Origin: Burkholderia diffusa
GTDB taxonomy: Bacteria > Pseudomonadota > Gammaproteobacteria > Burkholderiales > Burkholderiaceae
NCBI RefSeq assembly: GCF_902499115.1
Contig: NZ_CABVPN010000028.1
Location: 1 to 64,000, forward strand
DNA: 64,000 bases
Direction: 5' to 3'
The notes under the pieces were generated by a model. The model was not told the origin of the DNA. It made no database searches and saw only the letters and a program-made list of their open reading frames with translations. Shown here piece by piece: positions 19,416-28,443 of the stretch. Every line of letters begins with the position of its first letter. Positions within the stretch are counted from its first letter, which is position 1. Made by a program: the position numbers and the translations under genes.

Positions 19416-20606
19416 TTAGCGCCCGTGTTCGGAAATCGTGTGGTCTTCGTGCGGTTCAGCGGGTGCGCCGTCGAGCGCGCCGTTGGGTAACGTCGCGCCG
19501 GAAAGGTGTTCCGCGGAGGCGATCTCGGCGATGGCGGCACGCAACGCATCAAGACCCTGACCGGTGCGTGCGCTCAAAAAGACGCGCGAAATATTACCAT
19601 ACTCGTCCCGCTCGACCGCGTCGCCTCGGGCCGCCAGCTCGGGCACGGCGTCGATCTTGTTGAACACCAGCACCTGCCGGATCGTGTCCGCACCGATCTC
19701 GTGCAGCACGCCGTTCACCTGCTCGATCTGTTCGAGCCGCACCGCGCTCGACGCGTCGACGACGTGCAGCAGCAGATCCGCGTGGATCGTTTCCTCAAGG
19801 GTCGCGCGAAATGCGGCAACCAGCTGGTGAGGCAGTTCGCGAATGAACCCCACCGTATCGGACACCACGATCTGGCCTGCCTCGTCGCCGAGGTACACGC
19901 GCCGCGACGTCGTATCGAGTGTGGCGAACAGCTGGTCGGCCGCATAGGCCTGCGCTTTCGTCAGCGCATTGAACAGCGTCGACTTGCCCGCGTTCGTATA
20001 GCCGACGAGCGACACCGACATCGTGCCGCTGCGCGCGCGCTGGCGACGCTGCGTGCTGTGCTGCCGGCGCAGCCGGTCGAGCCGCGACTTCAGCATCTTG
20101 ATGCGCTCGCCGATCAGCCGGCGGTCGGTTTCGAGCTGGGTTTCACCGGGGCCGCGCAGGCCGATACCGCCCTTTTGCCGCTCCAGGTGAGTCCACGCGC
20201 GAATCAGGCGGGTCGACAGGTATTGCAACTGCGCGAGCTCGACCTGCAGCTTGCCTTCGTGGCTGCGGGCACGCTGCGCGAAGATATCGAGAATGAGGCT
20301 CGTGCGATCGACCACCCGCCTGTTAAGCGCCTGCTCCAGATTGCGTTGCTGGGCCGGTGCCAGTGCGTGGTTGAAGATGACGATTTCGACGTTGTGCGCG
20401 TCGCAGGCAAGCCGCAATTCTTCGGCTTTGCCGCTGCCGATGAACATCTTGGCATCGGGACTGGCGCGACGACCCGTGAGGGTGACGGCGGGACGGGCCC
20501 CCGCACTGGAGGCGAGAAGACTGAGTTCTTCGAGACTGGCTTCGAAATCGGTCTTGCCGAAGTCGATGCCGACGAGCGCTGCGTTGATCAAATTATCGGG
20601 TGTCAA
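19416..20606 (-). CDS. hflX: GTPase HflX, ribosome splitting factor
   Basis: 396 residues. The N-terminal HflX-specific domain carries GSGKAEEL, and the glycine-rich linker reads GGIGLRGPGETQLETDRR. The G domain has P-loop GYTNAGKST (202-210) and a DTVGFI G3 motif. HflX binds 50S subunits and rescues stalled ribosomes under stress. It is 57 bp downstream of hfq and probably shares its promoter. Confidence 0.96.
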   Translation of the reverse strand: MTPDNLINAALVGIDFGKTDFEASLEELSLLASSAGARPAVTLTGRRASPDAKMFIGSGKAEELRLACDAHNVEIVIFNHALAPAQQRNLEQALNRRVVDRTSLILDIFAQRARSHEGKLQVELAQLQYLSTRLIRAWTHLERQKGGIGLRGPGETQLETDRRLIGERIKMLKSRLDRLRRQHSTQRRQRARSGTMSVSLVGYTNAGKSTLFNALTKAQAYAADQLFATLDTTSRRVYLGDEAGQIVVSDTVGFIRELPHQLVAAFRATLEETIHADLLLHVVDASSAVRLEQIEQVNGVLHEIGADTIRQVLVFNKIDAVPELAARGDAVERDEYGNISRVFLSARTGQGLDALRAAIAEIASAEHLSGATLPNGALDGAPAEPHEDHTISEHGR

Positions 20607-20663
20607 GATAAGGCGGCTGGCATCGGTCGCTCGCGGCGACCGGACGCCGGCCGCTGCGATGGG

Positions 20664-20903
20664 TTAGGACGAGGCTTCCGCGTCCGGGTGGAAATTCACC
20701 GGGCGCGCCGGCACGACCGTCGAGATGGCGTGCTTGTAGACCATCTGGGTCACCGTATTACGGAGCAACACGACGTACTGGTCGAACGATTCAATGTTCC
20801 CTTGCAGCTTGATGCCGTTGACGAGATAGATCGAAACGGGAACGTGCTCTTTGCGCAGTGCGTTCAAAAACGGGTCTTGTAACAATTGCCCTTTGTTGCT
20901 CAT
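20664..20903 (-). CDS. hfq: RNA chaperone Hfq
   Basis: 79 residues, starting [19 protein letters not shown] with the Sm1 core ([13 protein letters not shown]) and Sm2 core ([11 protein letters not shown]). It forms a hexamer that pairs small RNAs with mRNAs. The C-terminal tail is very short. The ATG at 20903 has a well spaced GGAG; an upstream ATG at 20915 is rejected. A TATAGT box (20978-20983) lies about 75 nt upstream. Confidence 0.97.
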
Positions 20904-20977
20904 GGCGTACTCCATCTTTTTTTGCAGGTTGATCTGGATTGGCGACGAAGAAAAAGAGATCCGGCGCCAATCGCTAC

Positions 20978-20983
20978 ACTATA
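20978..20983 (-). promoter_or_regulatory. Candidate -10 box for hfq
   Basis: TATAGT on the minus strand in the 141-bp der-hfq gap predicts a leader of about 70 nt. No good -35 hexamer is visible, so the call is weak. Confidence 0.35.
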
Positions 20984-21044
20984 GCCGATTTTGCATGCCC
21001 CGCCCGGGCGTAGGCCATGCGGCCTACCCCTTGCAGGACCTGCT

Positions 21045-22382
21045 TCAGCCCTTGTCCGCGTACGGGTTGTTCGACGAACGGAACTCTATGCGCAATGGAG
21101 TCCCGGTCAGTGAGAAAGTTTCGCGGAATCGGTTTTCGAGGTAACGCTTGTAGGTTTCCGTGACCGCATCGAGCGCGTTGCCGTGGATGACGATCAGCGG
21201 CGGATTCTGGCCGCCCTGGTGCGCGTAGCGCAGCTTCGGACGCACCGGACCGCGACGACGCGGCTGCTGGAACTCGACCGCCTCGATCAGCGCGCGCGTG
21301 AGCTTCGGCGTCGGCAGTTTCGCCATCGCCGCCGCGTACGCGTCGTCGACCGAGCGCATCAGCGCGCCGATGCCCGTCTTCTTCGCGGCCGAAATGTAGT
21401 GCGATTTCGCGAAGTCGAGGAATTTCAGCTTGCGGGTCAAATCCGCTTTCGCACGATCGCGTGCATGGTCGTCGAGGCCGTCCCACTTGTTGACGCCGAT
21501 CACGAGCGCGCGGCCCTGTTCGACGACGAAGCCGGCGATGTGCGCGTCCTGGTCGGAAATGTCCTGCTGCGCATCCAGCAGAAGAATGACGACGTTCGCG
21601 TCGGAGATCGACTGCAGCGTCTTCACGACCGAGAATTTCTCGATCGCCTCGAACACCTTGCCGCGACGTCGCAAGCCCGCGGTGTCGATCAGCGTATATT
21701 TCTTGCCGTTGCGCTCGAAGTCGACGTAGATCGAATCGCGCGTCGTGCCCGGCATGTCGAACGCGATCACGCGGTCCTCGCCGATCAGCGCGTTCACGAG
21801 CGTCGACTTGCCGACGTTCGGCCGGCCGACGATCGCGATCTTGATGCCGCGCGACGGATCGTCCTCGTCCGCTTCCTCGGGCTGGCCCGCGTATGCGACT
21901 TCCAGCGCTTCGTTGATCATGTCGGTCACGCCGTCGCCGTGCGCGGCCGAGATCGCGCGCGGATCGCCGAGCCCGAGCTCGTAGAAGTCCGTCGCAACCG
22001 CCGTGTACTTCATCCCCTCGGCCTTGTTGACGACCAGGAAGATCGGCCGGCCGGTCTTGCGCAGGTAGTCGGCGATCGACTTGTCCTGCGGCGCGAGGCC
22101 GTTACGGCCGTCGACGATGAACACGACGACGTCGGCTTCCTCGACGGCCTGCCGCGTCTGGCGTGCCATCTCGTGCAAAATGCCGTCCTTCGCGACGGGC
22201 TCGAAGCCGCCGGTATCGACGACCAGATACGGCCGCTCGCCGACGCGCCCTTCGCCGTAATGGCGATCGCGCGTCAGGCCGGGCAAGTCGGCAACCAGCG
22301 CATCGCGCGAGCGCGTGAGCCGGTTGAACAGCGTGGATTTCCCCACATTGGGGCGCCCAACGAGGGCAATGACCGGTTTCAT
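21045..22382 (-). CDS. der: Ribosome biogenesis GTPase Der (EngA)
   Basis: 445 residues. Two tandem G domains each carry GRPNVGKST (G1 near 9-17 and 186-194), with DTGG and DTAG G3 motifs, followed by a KH-like C-terminal domain. The essential protein acts in 50S subunit maturation. It follows bamB in the conserved rodZ-ispG-hisS-yfgM-bamB-der order. A perfect 12-bp hairpin lies in its leader. Confidence 0.97.
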   Translation of the reverse strand: MKPVIALVGRPNVGKSTLFNRLTRSRDALVADLPGLTRDRHYGEGRVGERPYLVVDTGGFEPVAKDGILHEMARQTRQAVEEADVVVFIVDGRNGLAPQDKSIADYLRKTGRPIFLVVNKAEGMKYTAVATDFYELGLGDPRAISAAHGDGVTDMINEALEVAYAGQPEEADEDDPSRGIKIAIVGRPNVGKSTLVNALIGEDRVIAFDMPGTTRDSIYVDFERNGKKYTLIDTAGLRRRGKVFEAIEKFSVVKTLQSISDANVVILLLDAQQDISDQDAHIAGFVVEQGRALVIGVNKWDGLDDHARDRAKADLTRKLKFLDFAKSHYISAAKKTGIGALMRSVDDAYAAAMAKLPTPKLTRALIEAVEFQQPRRRGPVRPKLRYAHQGGQNPPLIVIHGNALDAVTETYKRYLENRFRETFSLTGTPLRIEFRSSNNPYADKG

Positions 22383-22402
22383 CTGTGTTTTCTACGGTGA
22401 TG

Positions 22403-22429
22403 CGCAGCAGCGGGAGGCCCGCTGCTGCG
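22403..22429 (-). other. Perfect 12-bp hairpin in the der leader
   Basis: CGCAGCAGCGGG-agg-CCCGCTGCTGCG (22403-22414 with 22418-22429) ends about 20 nt before the der ATG. No T run follows, so it is not a classical terminator. It could be a leader structure or a Rho-type or processing-stabilised 3' end for bamB. Confidence 0.45.
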
Positions 22430-22539
22430 GGCGGCTGCGCTGAATGAAAATATCACGAATTCGCGCCGCGCCGGATGCGCGCGCCGGGCGCGCGTTGCGC
22501 GCCGTCGTCTTTCGTTTCGAACTGCCTTTCAAATATCGA

Positions 22540-22560
22540 GCGGCCGGGGACACCGGCCGC
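22540..22560 (-). terminator. Possible terminator after bamB
   Basis: GCGGCCGG-loop-CCGGCCGC (22540-22547 with 22553-22560) lies about 70 nt past the bamB stop. The following minus-strand sequence is only mildly T-rich (ATATTT), so termination may be partial. Confidence 0.35.
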
Positions 22561-22628
22561 CTTCATGTCGCGCAATCGCTCGCGCGGGACGAGCCCGCCG
22601 CGCCGCGATTGCGCTCGTTGCGTGCGCG

Positions 22629-23774
22629 TCAGCGCGGACGGAACCCGTACAGGCCGCCGTCCTTCGTCTGCACGACGAGCGTATTGCCGGCCAGGACCGG
22701 CGCCGCGGTAATCGCGCTGCCGTCGGTTTTCATCCGGGCGATGAAGCTGCCGTCCTCGCGCGACAGGAAGTGCACGAAGCCCTTGTAGTCGCCCATCACG
22801 ACCGCATGGCCGAGCAGGTATGGCACGCCGACGTCGCGGCTCTTCAGCTTGTCGTTACGCCAGAGCTGATTGCCGCTCGCCGCGTCGTACGCCGTCACCA
22901 CCGACCAGTCGTCACCGCCGGCGACGACAGAATCGTCCTGCGCCAGACCGCTGCGGCTCGAGAACGCCTTTTCCCACAGCGGACGGCCCGAGTTCGCGTC
23001 GAAGCAGCCGAGCTGGCCCTGGAACGTGACCGCGCACGTTTCGGCACCCACGAGCGTCGGCGGACCGCTGACGTCGTTGATACGCTCCACTTCGGTCACG
23101 CCTTTCGGGAACGACACGGGCGTCTGCCAGAACGGCTCACCCGTCTGCAGGTTGATCGCGACAAGACCACCGCCGGGGAAGCCCGCCAGCACGGCCGCAT
23201 CACCCGCGAACGTCATGCCGGACGACACGCGCAGGTTCAGCGGCACCGCGCGGTTGCGGTAGTTCCACTTCTGTTCGCCCGTCTGCGCGTTGAACGCGAT
23301 CACCTGGCCGTCGATCGTGCGCACGATCACGAGACCGTTGCCGACCAGCGGCGGCGAGAAGATCTCGCCCTGCACGCTCGTCTTCCACAGTTGCTTGCCG
23401 TCGGGGCCCAGCACGAACACGCCGCCCTTCAACGCGCCGACTGCGGTCAGGTTGCCGTCGCTGCCGACCCCGGCCGACAGATCCGAGCCGACCTTCGCGC
23501 GCCACAGCGTCTGGCCCGTCTTCGCGTCGATCTTCTCGACCGAACCGTTCTCGCCCGCCGCGTAGACGGCGTCGCCAACGGCCACCGGCGAGAACAGGTA
23601 GCGCCCGCCCTTGCCGACGCTCGCCTTCCAGACCTGTTGCACGTCCATGACGGGCTTGAACTCGGTGAGCGGCGTCGGCACGCGGCGCGCGTCCTTCGAC
23701 GACGAGCAGGCCGCCAATGCCAGGACAGCCGCCGCGCAGGCTACGGGCACAGCGTAACGTTTCAGCAAATTCAT
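22629..23774 (-). CDS. bamB: Outer-membrane assembly lipoprotein BamB
   Basis: 381 residues. The lipobox LAAC has lipidated Cys23. The rest consists of PQQ-like repeats (GANSG/GKQLWK-type blades) that build an eight-bladed beta-propeller. It is an accessory subunit of the BAM complex, whose BamD subunit is also in this window. It is immediately downstream of yfgM (40 bp). Confidence 0.95.
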   Translation of the reverse strand: MNLLKRYAVPVACAAAVLALAACSSSKDARRVPTPLTEFKPVMDVQQVWKASVGKGGRYLFSPVAVGDAVYAAGENGSVEKIDAKTGQTLWRAKVGSDLSAGVGSDGNLTAVGALKGGVFVLGPDGKQLWKTSVQGEIFSPPLVGNGLVIVRTIDGQVIAFNAQTGEQKWNYRNRAVPLNLRVSSGMTFAGDAAVLAGFPGGGLVAINLQTGEPFWQTPVSFPKGVTEVERINDVSGPPTLVGAETCAVTFQGQLGCFDANSGRPLWEKAFSSRSGLAQDDSVVAGGDDWSVVTAYDAASGNQLWRNDKLKSRDVGVPYLLGHAVVMGDYKGFVHFLSREDGSFIARMKTDGSAITAAPVLAGNTLVVQTKDGGLYGFRPR

Positions 23775-23814
23775 CGGTTAGCGAAGCAGAGTTAAGAGGT
23801 TGAGAGGGCCGGGA

Positions 23815-24444
23815 TCAGCCGCCGAGCGCGTCGAGCTTGAACTGCACGAGCTGACGCGCGGACTGGTCGTCCTGCGACAGACCGTCGAGCGCAAGCTTGT
23901 ATGCGGCGCGCGCATCGGCGGTCTTGCCTTGGGCCGCAAGCAGATCGCCGCGGCGATCGGCCACGAGACCCTTGAATGCATCGACCGGCGTGCCGGAAAG
24001 CAGCGCGAGGCCCGCATCGTACGCCTTCTCGTCGAGCAGCAGCGATGCGAGACGCAGCTTCGCGATCTGCTTGTACTCGTCGTCCTTGGCGTGATCGACG
24101 GCCCATTGCAGCTGCGCCTTCGCGCCGGCGGCATCGCCGGCTGCGTACAGCGTCTTCGCTGCCAACAGTGCGCTCATCTGCGCATACGGCGTGCTGCCGA
24201 ACTTGTCTTCCATGTCGGCCGCCGCGCGGGCCATCGTCGCCTTGTCATTCCCGGCGGCAGCCTTCTGCACCTGCTCGTACAACCCGGAAGCCTCGGCGGC
24301 CTGACGGCGCTGCCAGTAATTCCAGCCGTTGAAACCGGCCGCGACGACCAGCGCCGCGAGCACGATCCACGTGGTGAGGTTGCCCCAGCGGGCCCACCAC
24401 GCCTTGAGACTTTCAATCGATTCTTGTTCGTCGTGATAACTCAT
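23815..24444 (-). CDS. yfgM: YfgM, ancillary SecYEG translocon subunit
   Basis: 209 residues. A short cytoplasmic N-terminus (SYHDEQESIESLKAWWARWG) is followed by one membrane helix (about 21-43) and a TPR-like periplasmic domain. E. coli YfgM binds SecYEG and PpiD and hands clients to periplasmic chaperones. It sits between hisS and bamB, the conserved order. Confidence 0.9.
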   Translation of the reverse strand: MSYHDEQESIESLKAWWARWGNLTTWIVLAALVVAAGFNGWNYWQRRQAAEASGLYEQVQKAAAGNDKATMARAAADMEDKFGSTPYAQMSALLAAKTLYAAGDAAGAKAQLQWAVDHAKDDEYKQIAKLRLASLLLDEKAYDAGLALLSGTPVDAFKGLVADRRGDLLAAQGKTADARAAYKLALDGLSQDDQSARQLVQFKLDALGG

Positions 24445-24499
24445 CGGCGAGCGATTCCTTCCTTTTCAGGCTTTTCTTGTCGAGCGAATGCCAGCGCGA

Positions 24500-25840
24500 T
24501 CAGTCGTCGCCGTCTTCGGCGGATGCAACCATCGCATTGATTAGGAATTCGGTCAAGCTTTCGACCGGTACGGTCTGCTGAACGTTCTTTTCCCCATCCT
24601 CGCCCGCACCGCGCAACGCTTTCACGCCGACCGTGCCGTTCGCGACCTCTTCTTCGCCGAAGATCACCGCGAACGCCGCACCGCTCGCATCGGCCCGCTT
24701 CATCTGCGACTTGAAGCTTGCCGGGCCGCCGTCAGCGCTGCAGTGGAAAATCACGTCGAGGCCCGTATCGCGCAGACGCTCGGCCGCGATGAACGCCTGT
24801 TCGCGCGCCGTCTCGCCCTGGTGCACCACGTACACGTCGACACCTTCCTGCTCGGGCGCGAGATCCTCTTCCTTCAGCAGCTCGAGAATGCGCTCGATGC
24901 CCATCGCCCAGCCGCATGCGGCGGTCGGCTTGCCGCCGAGCTGCTCGATCAGCGGATCGTAGCGGCCGCCGGCCGCGACCGTGCCCTGCGCGCCGAGCTT
25001 GTCGGTCACCCACTCGAACACGGTCAGGTTGTAGTAGTCGAGGCCGCGCACGAGACGCGGGTTGATCTTGAACGGGATGTTGTTCGCGAGCAGCAGGCGC
25101 TGCAGCCCTTCGAAATGGGCACGCGACTCGTCACCGAGGAAGTCGATCAGCTTCGGCGCGTTCTGCGCGATTTCCTGCAGCGCGGGGTTCTTCGTGTCGA
25201 GCACGCGCAGCGGGTTCGTATACAGGCGACGCTTTGCGTCCTCGTCCAGGACATCGGCGAACTGCTCGAGATATTTGATCAGTTCGACGCGGTGTGCGGC
25301 ACGCTCTTCGGCGAGGCCGAGCGAGTTGATCTCGAGCTTGATACCGGTCAGGCCGAGGTCGTCCCACAGGCGCTGACACATCATGATGATTTCGGCATCC
25401 GCGTCCGGGCCAGCGAAGCCGAGTGCCTCGACGCCGACCTGGTGGAACTGACGATAGCGGCCGCGCTGCGGACGCTCGTGACGAAACATCGGGCCGATGT
25501 ACCACAGGCGCTTCGGGCCGTCGTACAGCATGTTGTGCTCGATCGACGCGCGCACGACGGCCGCGGTGTTCTCCGGGCGCATCGTCAGGTTCTCGCCGTT
25601 CAGCGCGTCGGTGAAGCTGTACATCTCCTTCTCGACGATGTCCGTGACTTCGCCGATGCCGCGCGTGAAGAGCTGCGTATGTTCGACGATCGGCGTGCGG
25701 ATGTTCTGGTAGCCGTACGCGCGCAGCAGCGATTTCACGGTAGCTTCGAAGAACTCCCAGAGGCCGGCATCCTGCGGGAGGATGTCGTTCATGCCCTTGA
25801 CGCCGGTGAGCTTCTCGATCTTGCGTTTCTGTTCAGTCAT
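24500..25840 (-). CDS. hisS: Histidyl-tRNA synthetase
   Basis: 446 residues. Class II motif 2 (MFRHERPQRGRYRQFHQVGVE) and the histidine-binding motifs LVRGLDYYN and motif 3 (GGRYDPLIEQLGG) are clear, with a C-terminal anticodon-binding domain. It charges tRNA-His. It lies 21 bp after ispG. The final ~15 residues form an acidic end. Confidence 0.97.
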   Translation of the reverse strand: MTEQKRKIEKLTGVKGMNDILPQDAGLWEFFEATVKSLLRAYGYQNIRTPIVEHTQLFTRGIGEVTDIVEKEMYSFTDALNGENLTMRPENTAAVVRASIEHNMLYDGPKRLWYIGPMFRHERPQRGRYRQFHQVGVEALGFAGPDADAEIIMMCQRLWDDLGLTGIKLEINSLGLAEERAAHRVELIKYLEQFADVLDEDAKRRLYTNPLRVLDTKNPALQEIAQNAPKLIDFLGDESRAHFEGLQRLLLANNIPFKINPRLVRGLDYYNLTVFEWVTDKLGAQGTVAAGGRYDPLIEQLGGKPTAACGWAMGIERILELLKEEDLAPEQEGVDVYVVHQGETAREQAFIAAERLRDTGLDVIFHCSADGGPASFKSQMKRADASGAAFAVIFGEEEVANGTVGVKALRGAGEDGEKNVQQTVPVESLTEFLINAMVASAEDGDD

Positions 25841-25861
25841 CGTTCGTGTGTGTGGACGAAT

Positions 25862-27166
25862 TTAGTTCAGGGCCTCGGTGCGGCCGTAATTGCGTGCGAC
25901 GTAGTCGCTGACGATCTGCTGGAATTCCTCGGCGATCCGCTCACCGCGCAGCGTCCTGACCTTCTCGCCATCGATGAAGACGGGCGCGGCCGGGTTTTCG
26001 CCCGAACCCGGCAGGCTGATGCCGATGTTCGCGTGCTTCGACTCGCCCGGGCCGTTGACGATGCAGCCCATCACCGCGACGTTCATCTTCTCGACGCCCG
26101 GATATTCCTTGCGCCAGACCGGCATCTGCTCACGCAGATAGGTCTGGATCTGCATCGCGAGTTCCTGGAACAGCGTGCTCGTCGTGCGGCCGCAGCCCGG
26201 GCACGCGATCACCATCGGCGCGAACGAGCGCAGGCCCATCGTCTGCAGGATTTCCTGGCCGACGATCACTTCGCCCGTGCGCGACGCGCCCGGCTCCGGC
26301 GTCAGCGAAATGCGGATCGTGTCGCCGATCCCTTCCTGCAGCAGCACGCCGAGCGCGGCCGTCGAAGCGACGATGCCCTTCGAGCCCATGCCCGCCTCGG
26401 TCAGACCGAGGTGCAGCGCGAACCCGCAGCGCCGGCCGAGCTCGCGGTACACGGCGATCAGGTCCTGCACGCCGCTGACCTTGCACGACAGCACGATGCG
26501 ATCACGACCGAGACCCAGTTCGACCGCGCGCTCGGCCGAGCCGATCGCCGACTGGATCAGCGCTTCGTACATCACGCTCTGCGCATCCCACGGCTGCGCA
26601 CGCGCACCGTTCTCGTCCATCATGCGCGCGAGCAGGTCCTGGTCGAGACTGCCCCAGTTCACGCCGATCCGCACCGGCTTGTCGTACTTCGCCGCGGCTT
26701 CGATCATCTGTGCGAACTGCGTGTCGCGCTTCGCGCCCTGGCCGACGTTACCCGGGTTGATCCGGTACTTCGACAGCGACTCCGCGCAGCCCGGATAGTC
26801 GCGCAGCAGCAGGTGCCCGTTGTAGTGGAAATCTCCGACGAGCGGGACGGTCACACCCATCCGGTCGAGCTGCTCGCGGATCGCCGGCACGGCGGCCGCG
26901 GCCTCCGGCGTATTGACCGTGATGCGCACCAGTTCCGAGCCCGCATTCGCGAGTTCCTTGATCTGGATCGCCGTGCCGATCGCGTCGGCCGTGTCGGTAT
27001 TCGTCATCGACTGCACGCGCACCGGCGCATCGCCGCCGATCGTCACGAGCTGCCCGCCCCAACGAACATCCACCGCATGCGACACGCGACGCGGCTGATG
27101 CCCGCCGAACACCGGCTCGGTTGAACAAATCTGACTGCTGCGTGGGGATTGAGCTTCGGATTGCAT
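25862..27166 (-). CDS. ispG: 4-hydroxy-3-methylbut-2-en-1-yl diphosphate synthase
   Basis: 434 residues from the ATG at 27166; a second ATG four codons upstream (27178) is also possible, and neither has a strong Shine-Dalgarno. It is the GcpE [4Fe-4S] enzyme of the MEP isoprenoid pathway. Family marks are RVQSMTNTDT, ACPGCGRTTST and VMGCIVNGPGES, the last two carrying the cluster cysteines. Bases 27179-27272 upstream hold two strong hairpins. Confidence 0.95.
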   Translation of the reverse strand: MQSEAQSPRSSQICSTEPVFGGHQPRRVSHAVDVRWGGQLVTIGGDAPVRVQSMTNTDTADAIGTAIQIKELANAGSELVRITVNTPEAAAAVPAIREQLDRMGVTVPLVGDFHYNGHLLLRDYPGCAESLSKYRINPGNVGQGAKRDTQFAQMIEAAAKYDKPVRIGVNWGSLDQDLLARMMDENGARAQPWDAQSVMYEALIQSAIGSAERAVELGLGRDRIVLSCKVSGVQDLIAVYRELGRRCGFALHLGLTEAGMGSKGIVASTAALGVLLQEGIGDTIRISLTPEPGASRTGEVIVGQEILQTMGLRSFAPMVIACPGCGRTTSTLFQELAMQIQTYLREQMPVWRKEYPGVEKMNVAVMGCIVNGPGESKHANIGISLPGSGENPAAPVFIDGEKVRTLRGERIAEEFQQIVSDYVARNYGRTEALN

Positions 27167-27189
27167 CGATAGATCCATTTACGCGGAAT

Positions 27190-27206
27190 GCGCCGCGAGG
27201 CGGCGC
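27190..27206 (-). other. Hairpin just upstream of the ispG start
   Basis: GCGCCGC-GAG-GCGGCGC (27190-27196 with 27200-27206) is perfect and lies 12-24 nt before the candidate ispG start codons. It would occupy the normal ribosome-binding zone. Confidence 0.4.
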
Positions 27207-27214
27207 ATGAATTG

Positions 27215-27268
27215 AAAAAGCGCCGTGCCCTCGCGGCCTGTCCAGGACAGGCCTGCGTCACGGCGCTT
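27215..27268 (-). terminator. Intrinsic terminator or attenuator between rodZ and ispG
   Basis: The outer arms AAGCGCCGTG (27218-27227) and CACGGCGCTT (27259-27268) enclose an inner perfect 9-bp palindromic arm pair (27235-27243 with 27245-27253). On the minus strand a T5 run follows directly. It begins 5 bp past the rodZ stop, so it should end many rodZ transcripts before ispG. Confidence 0.75.
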
Positions 27269-27272
27269 GACG

Positions 27273-28307
27273 TCAGGGCAGCGTGAACCGCGCCACGTTA
27301 CCCCGCGCTGCCGAATATTTCGCCGGATCGACGGGTTTTCCGTCGAACGCGACCGTATCAAGACCTGCCTTGTTGCCGATCGTGACCTTGAACGGCCCGT
27401 CGCCGGCGACCTGCTTCGTCTCGCCGGCCCGCACAAGCGCCGAGAACAGCTCCTTGCCGTTCTTGTCGCGCACGCTGAACCAGCAATCCTGCTTGACCTT
27501 CAGTTCGACCATCGACTGGCCTGCCGCCACCACGACGCTCGCGGGCTGCGCCGACACGGCCGCGCTGCTCGCCGCTGCCGACGCGACGATCGGTTGCGAC
27601 GCAGGCACGACGGCCGTCGGGGCCGGAGCCGAAGCAACCGGAGCAGCCGGAGCAGCCGACGCAACAGCCTGCGGTGCCGCGGCGGATGCTGCAACCTGCG
27701 CCGGGACGTCGTTGCCGACTGCCGTCGACGCACCGCCGGCGACCGCCTCTTCGGCGGAAGACGCCGCCGACGCGCTCGCCGCCGACGCATGTTCGGCGTC
27801 GCCGCCACTCTTGAAGCGCGCGAGCCAGCTCGACGTATCGCCGCCAGTGTGCCACATGAGTACCGCGATCACCGCGACGACAACGATCGCCGTCCCCCAC
27901 AGCCACGGATGATGGCGCGACGAGCCGCCGAGCGGAATCGATACGCGGCCGCGCGGCAGATCCGTCCCCGACGACGCGGGCATCGACAGATCGACTTCGG
28001 GCACGCCGCGCTCGCGGCGCAATGCCTGTGCAAACGGCTCGGGATCGACACCGAGCATTTTCGCGTAGCTGCGCACGACGCCGAGCGCGAACGTCACGCC
28101 GGGCAAATGGCTGATGTCGCCTGCCTCGAGCGCACGCAGTTTCTGCGGGGCGACCTTGAGCCGCGCCGACACGTCGTCGACCGTCCAGCCCTTCGCTTCC
28201 CGGAGCTCCGCCAGCCGGCTGCCGACGGCCGCCAGCGTTTCAAGCCCTGCCTGCGCCGGCTTCGCGGCATTCATCTCTGCGCCGTTTGTCGGCTGCGGCT
28301 CACTCAT
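27273..28307 (-). CDS. rodZ: RodZ, cytoskeleton-associated cell-shape protein
   Basis: 344 residues. A cytoplasmic HTH_25 domain (about 28-100, LAELREAKGWTVDDVSARLKV) is followed by one membrane helix (136-153), an Ala/Val/Ser-rich linker (about 170-255) and a C-terminal DUF4115 periplasmic domain. RodZ links MreB to the elongation machinery. It lies between rlmN and ispG as in E. coli. Confidence 0.9.
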   Translation of the reverse strand: MSEPQPTNGAEMNAAKPAQAGLETLAAVGSRLAELREAKGWTVDDVSARLKVAPQKLRALEAGDISHLPGVTFALGVVRSYAKMLGVDPEPFAQALRRERGVPEVDLSMPASSGTDLPRGRVSIPLGGSSRHHPWLWGTAIVVVAVIAVLMWHTGGDTSSWLARFKSGGDAEHASAASASAASSAEEAVAGGASTAVGNDVPAQVAASAAAPQAVASAAPAAPVASAPAPTAVVPASQPIVASAAASSAAVSAQPASVVVAAGQSMVELKVKQDCWFSVRDKNGKELFSALVRAGETKQVAGDGPFKVTIGNKAGLDTVAFDGKPVDPAKYSAARGNVARFTLP

Positions 28308-28443
28308 CCTTGTCCTCGCGTCGATTCTTCTTCACTGGCGGGCGCCGCCGGCTCCCGCAACCGTCCATATCATGCGCGGCGCCGAGGCGCCGCGTCCGAT
28401 CGCTATTCGCGTGTTGTACCGCCAAAAGGTTCGGGCATCCCCG

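Noticed and set aside
27500..27808. GC-rich imperfect repeats in rodZ (and in hflK, dnaX, nlpD) as possible CRISPR or VNTR
   Set aside because: They encode Ala/Pro linkers in frame, without regular spacers or constant unit length.
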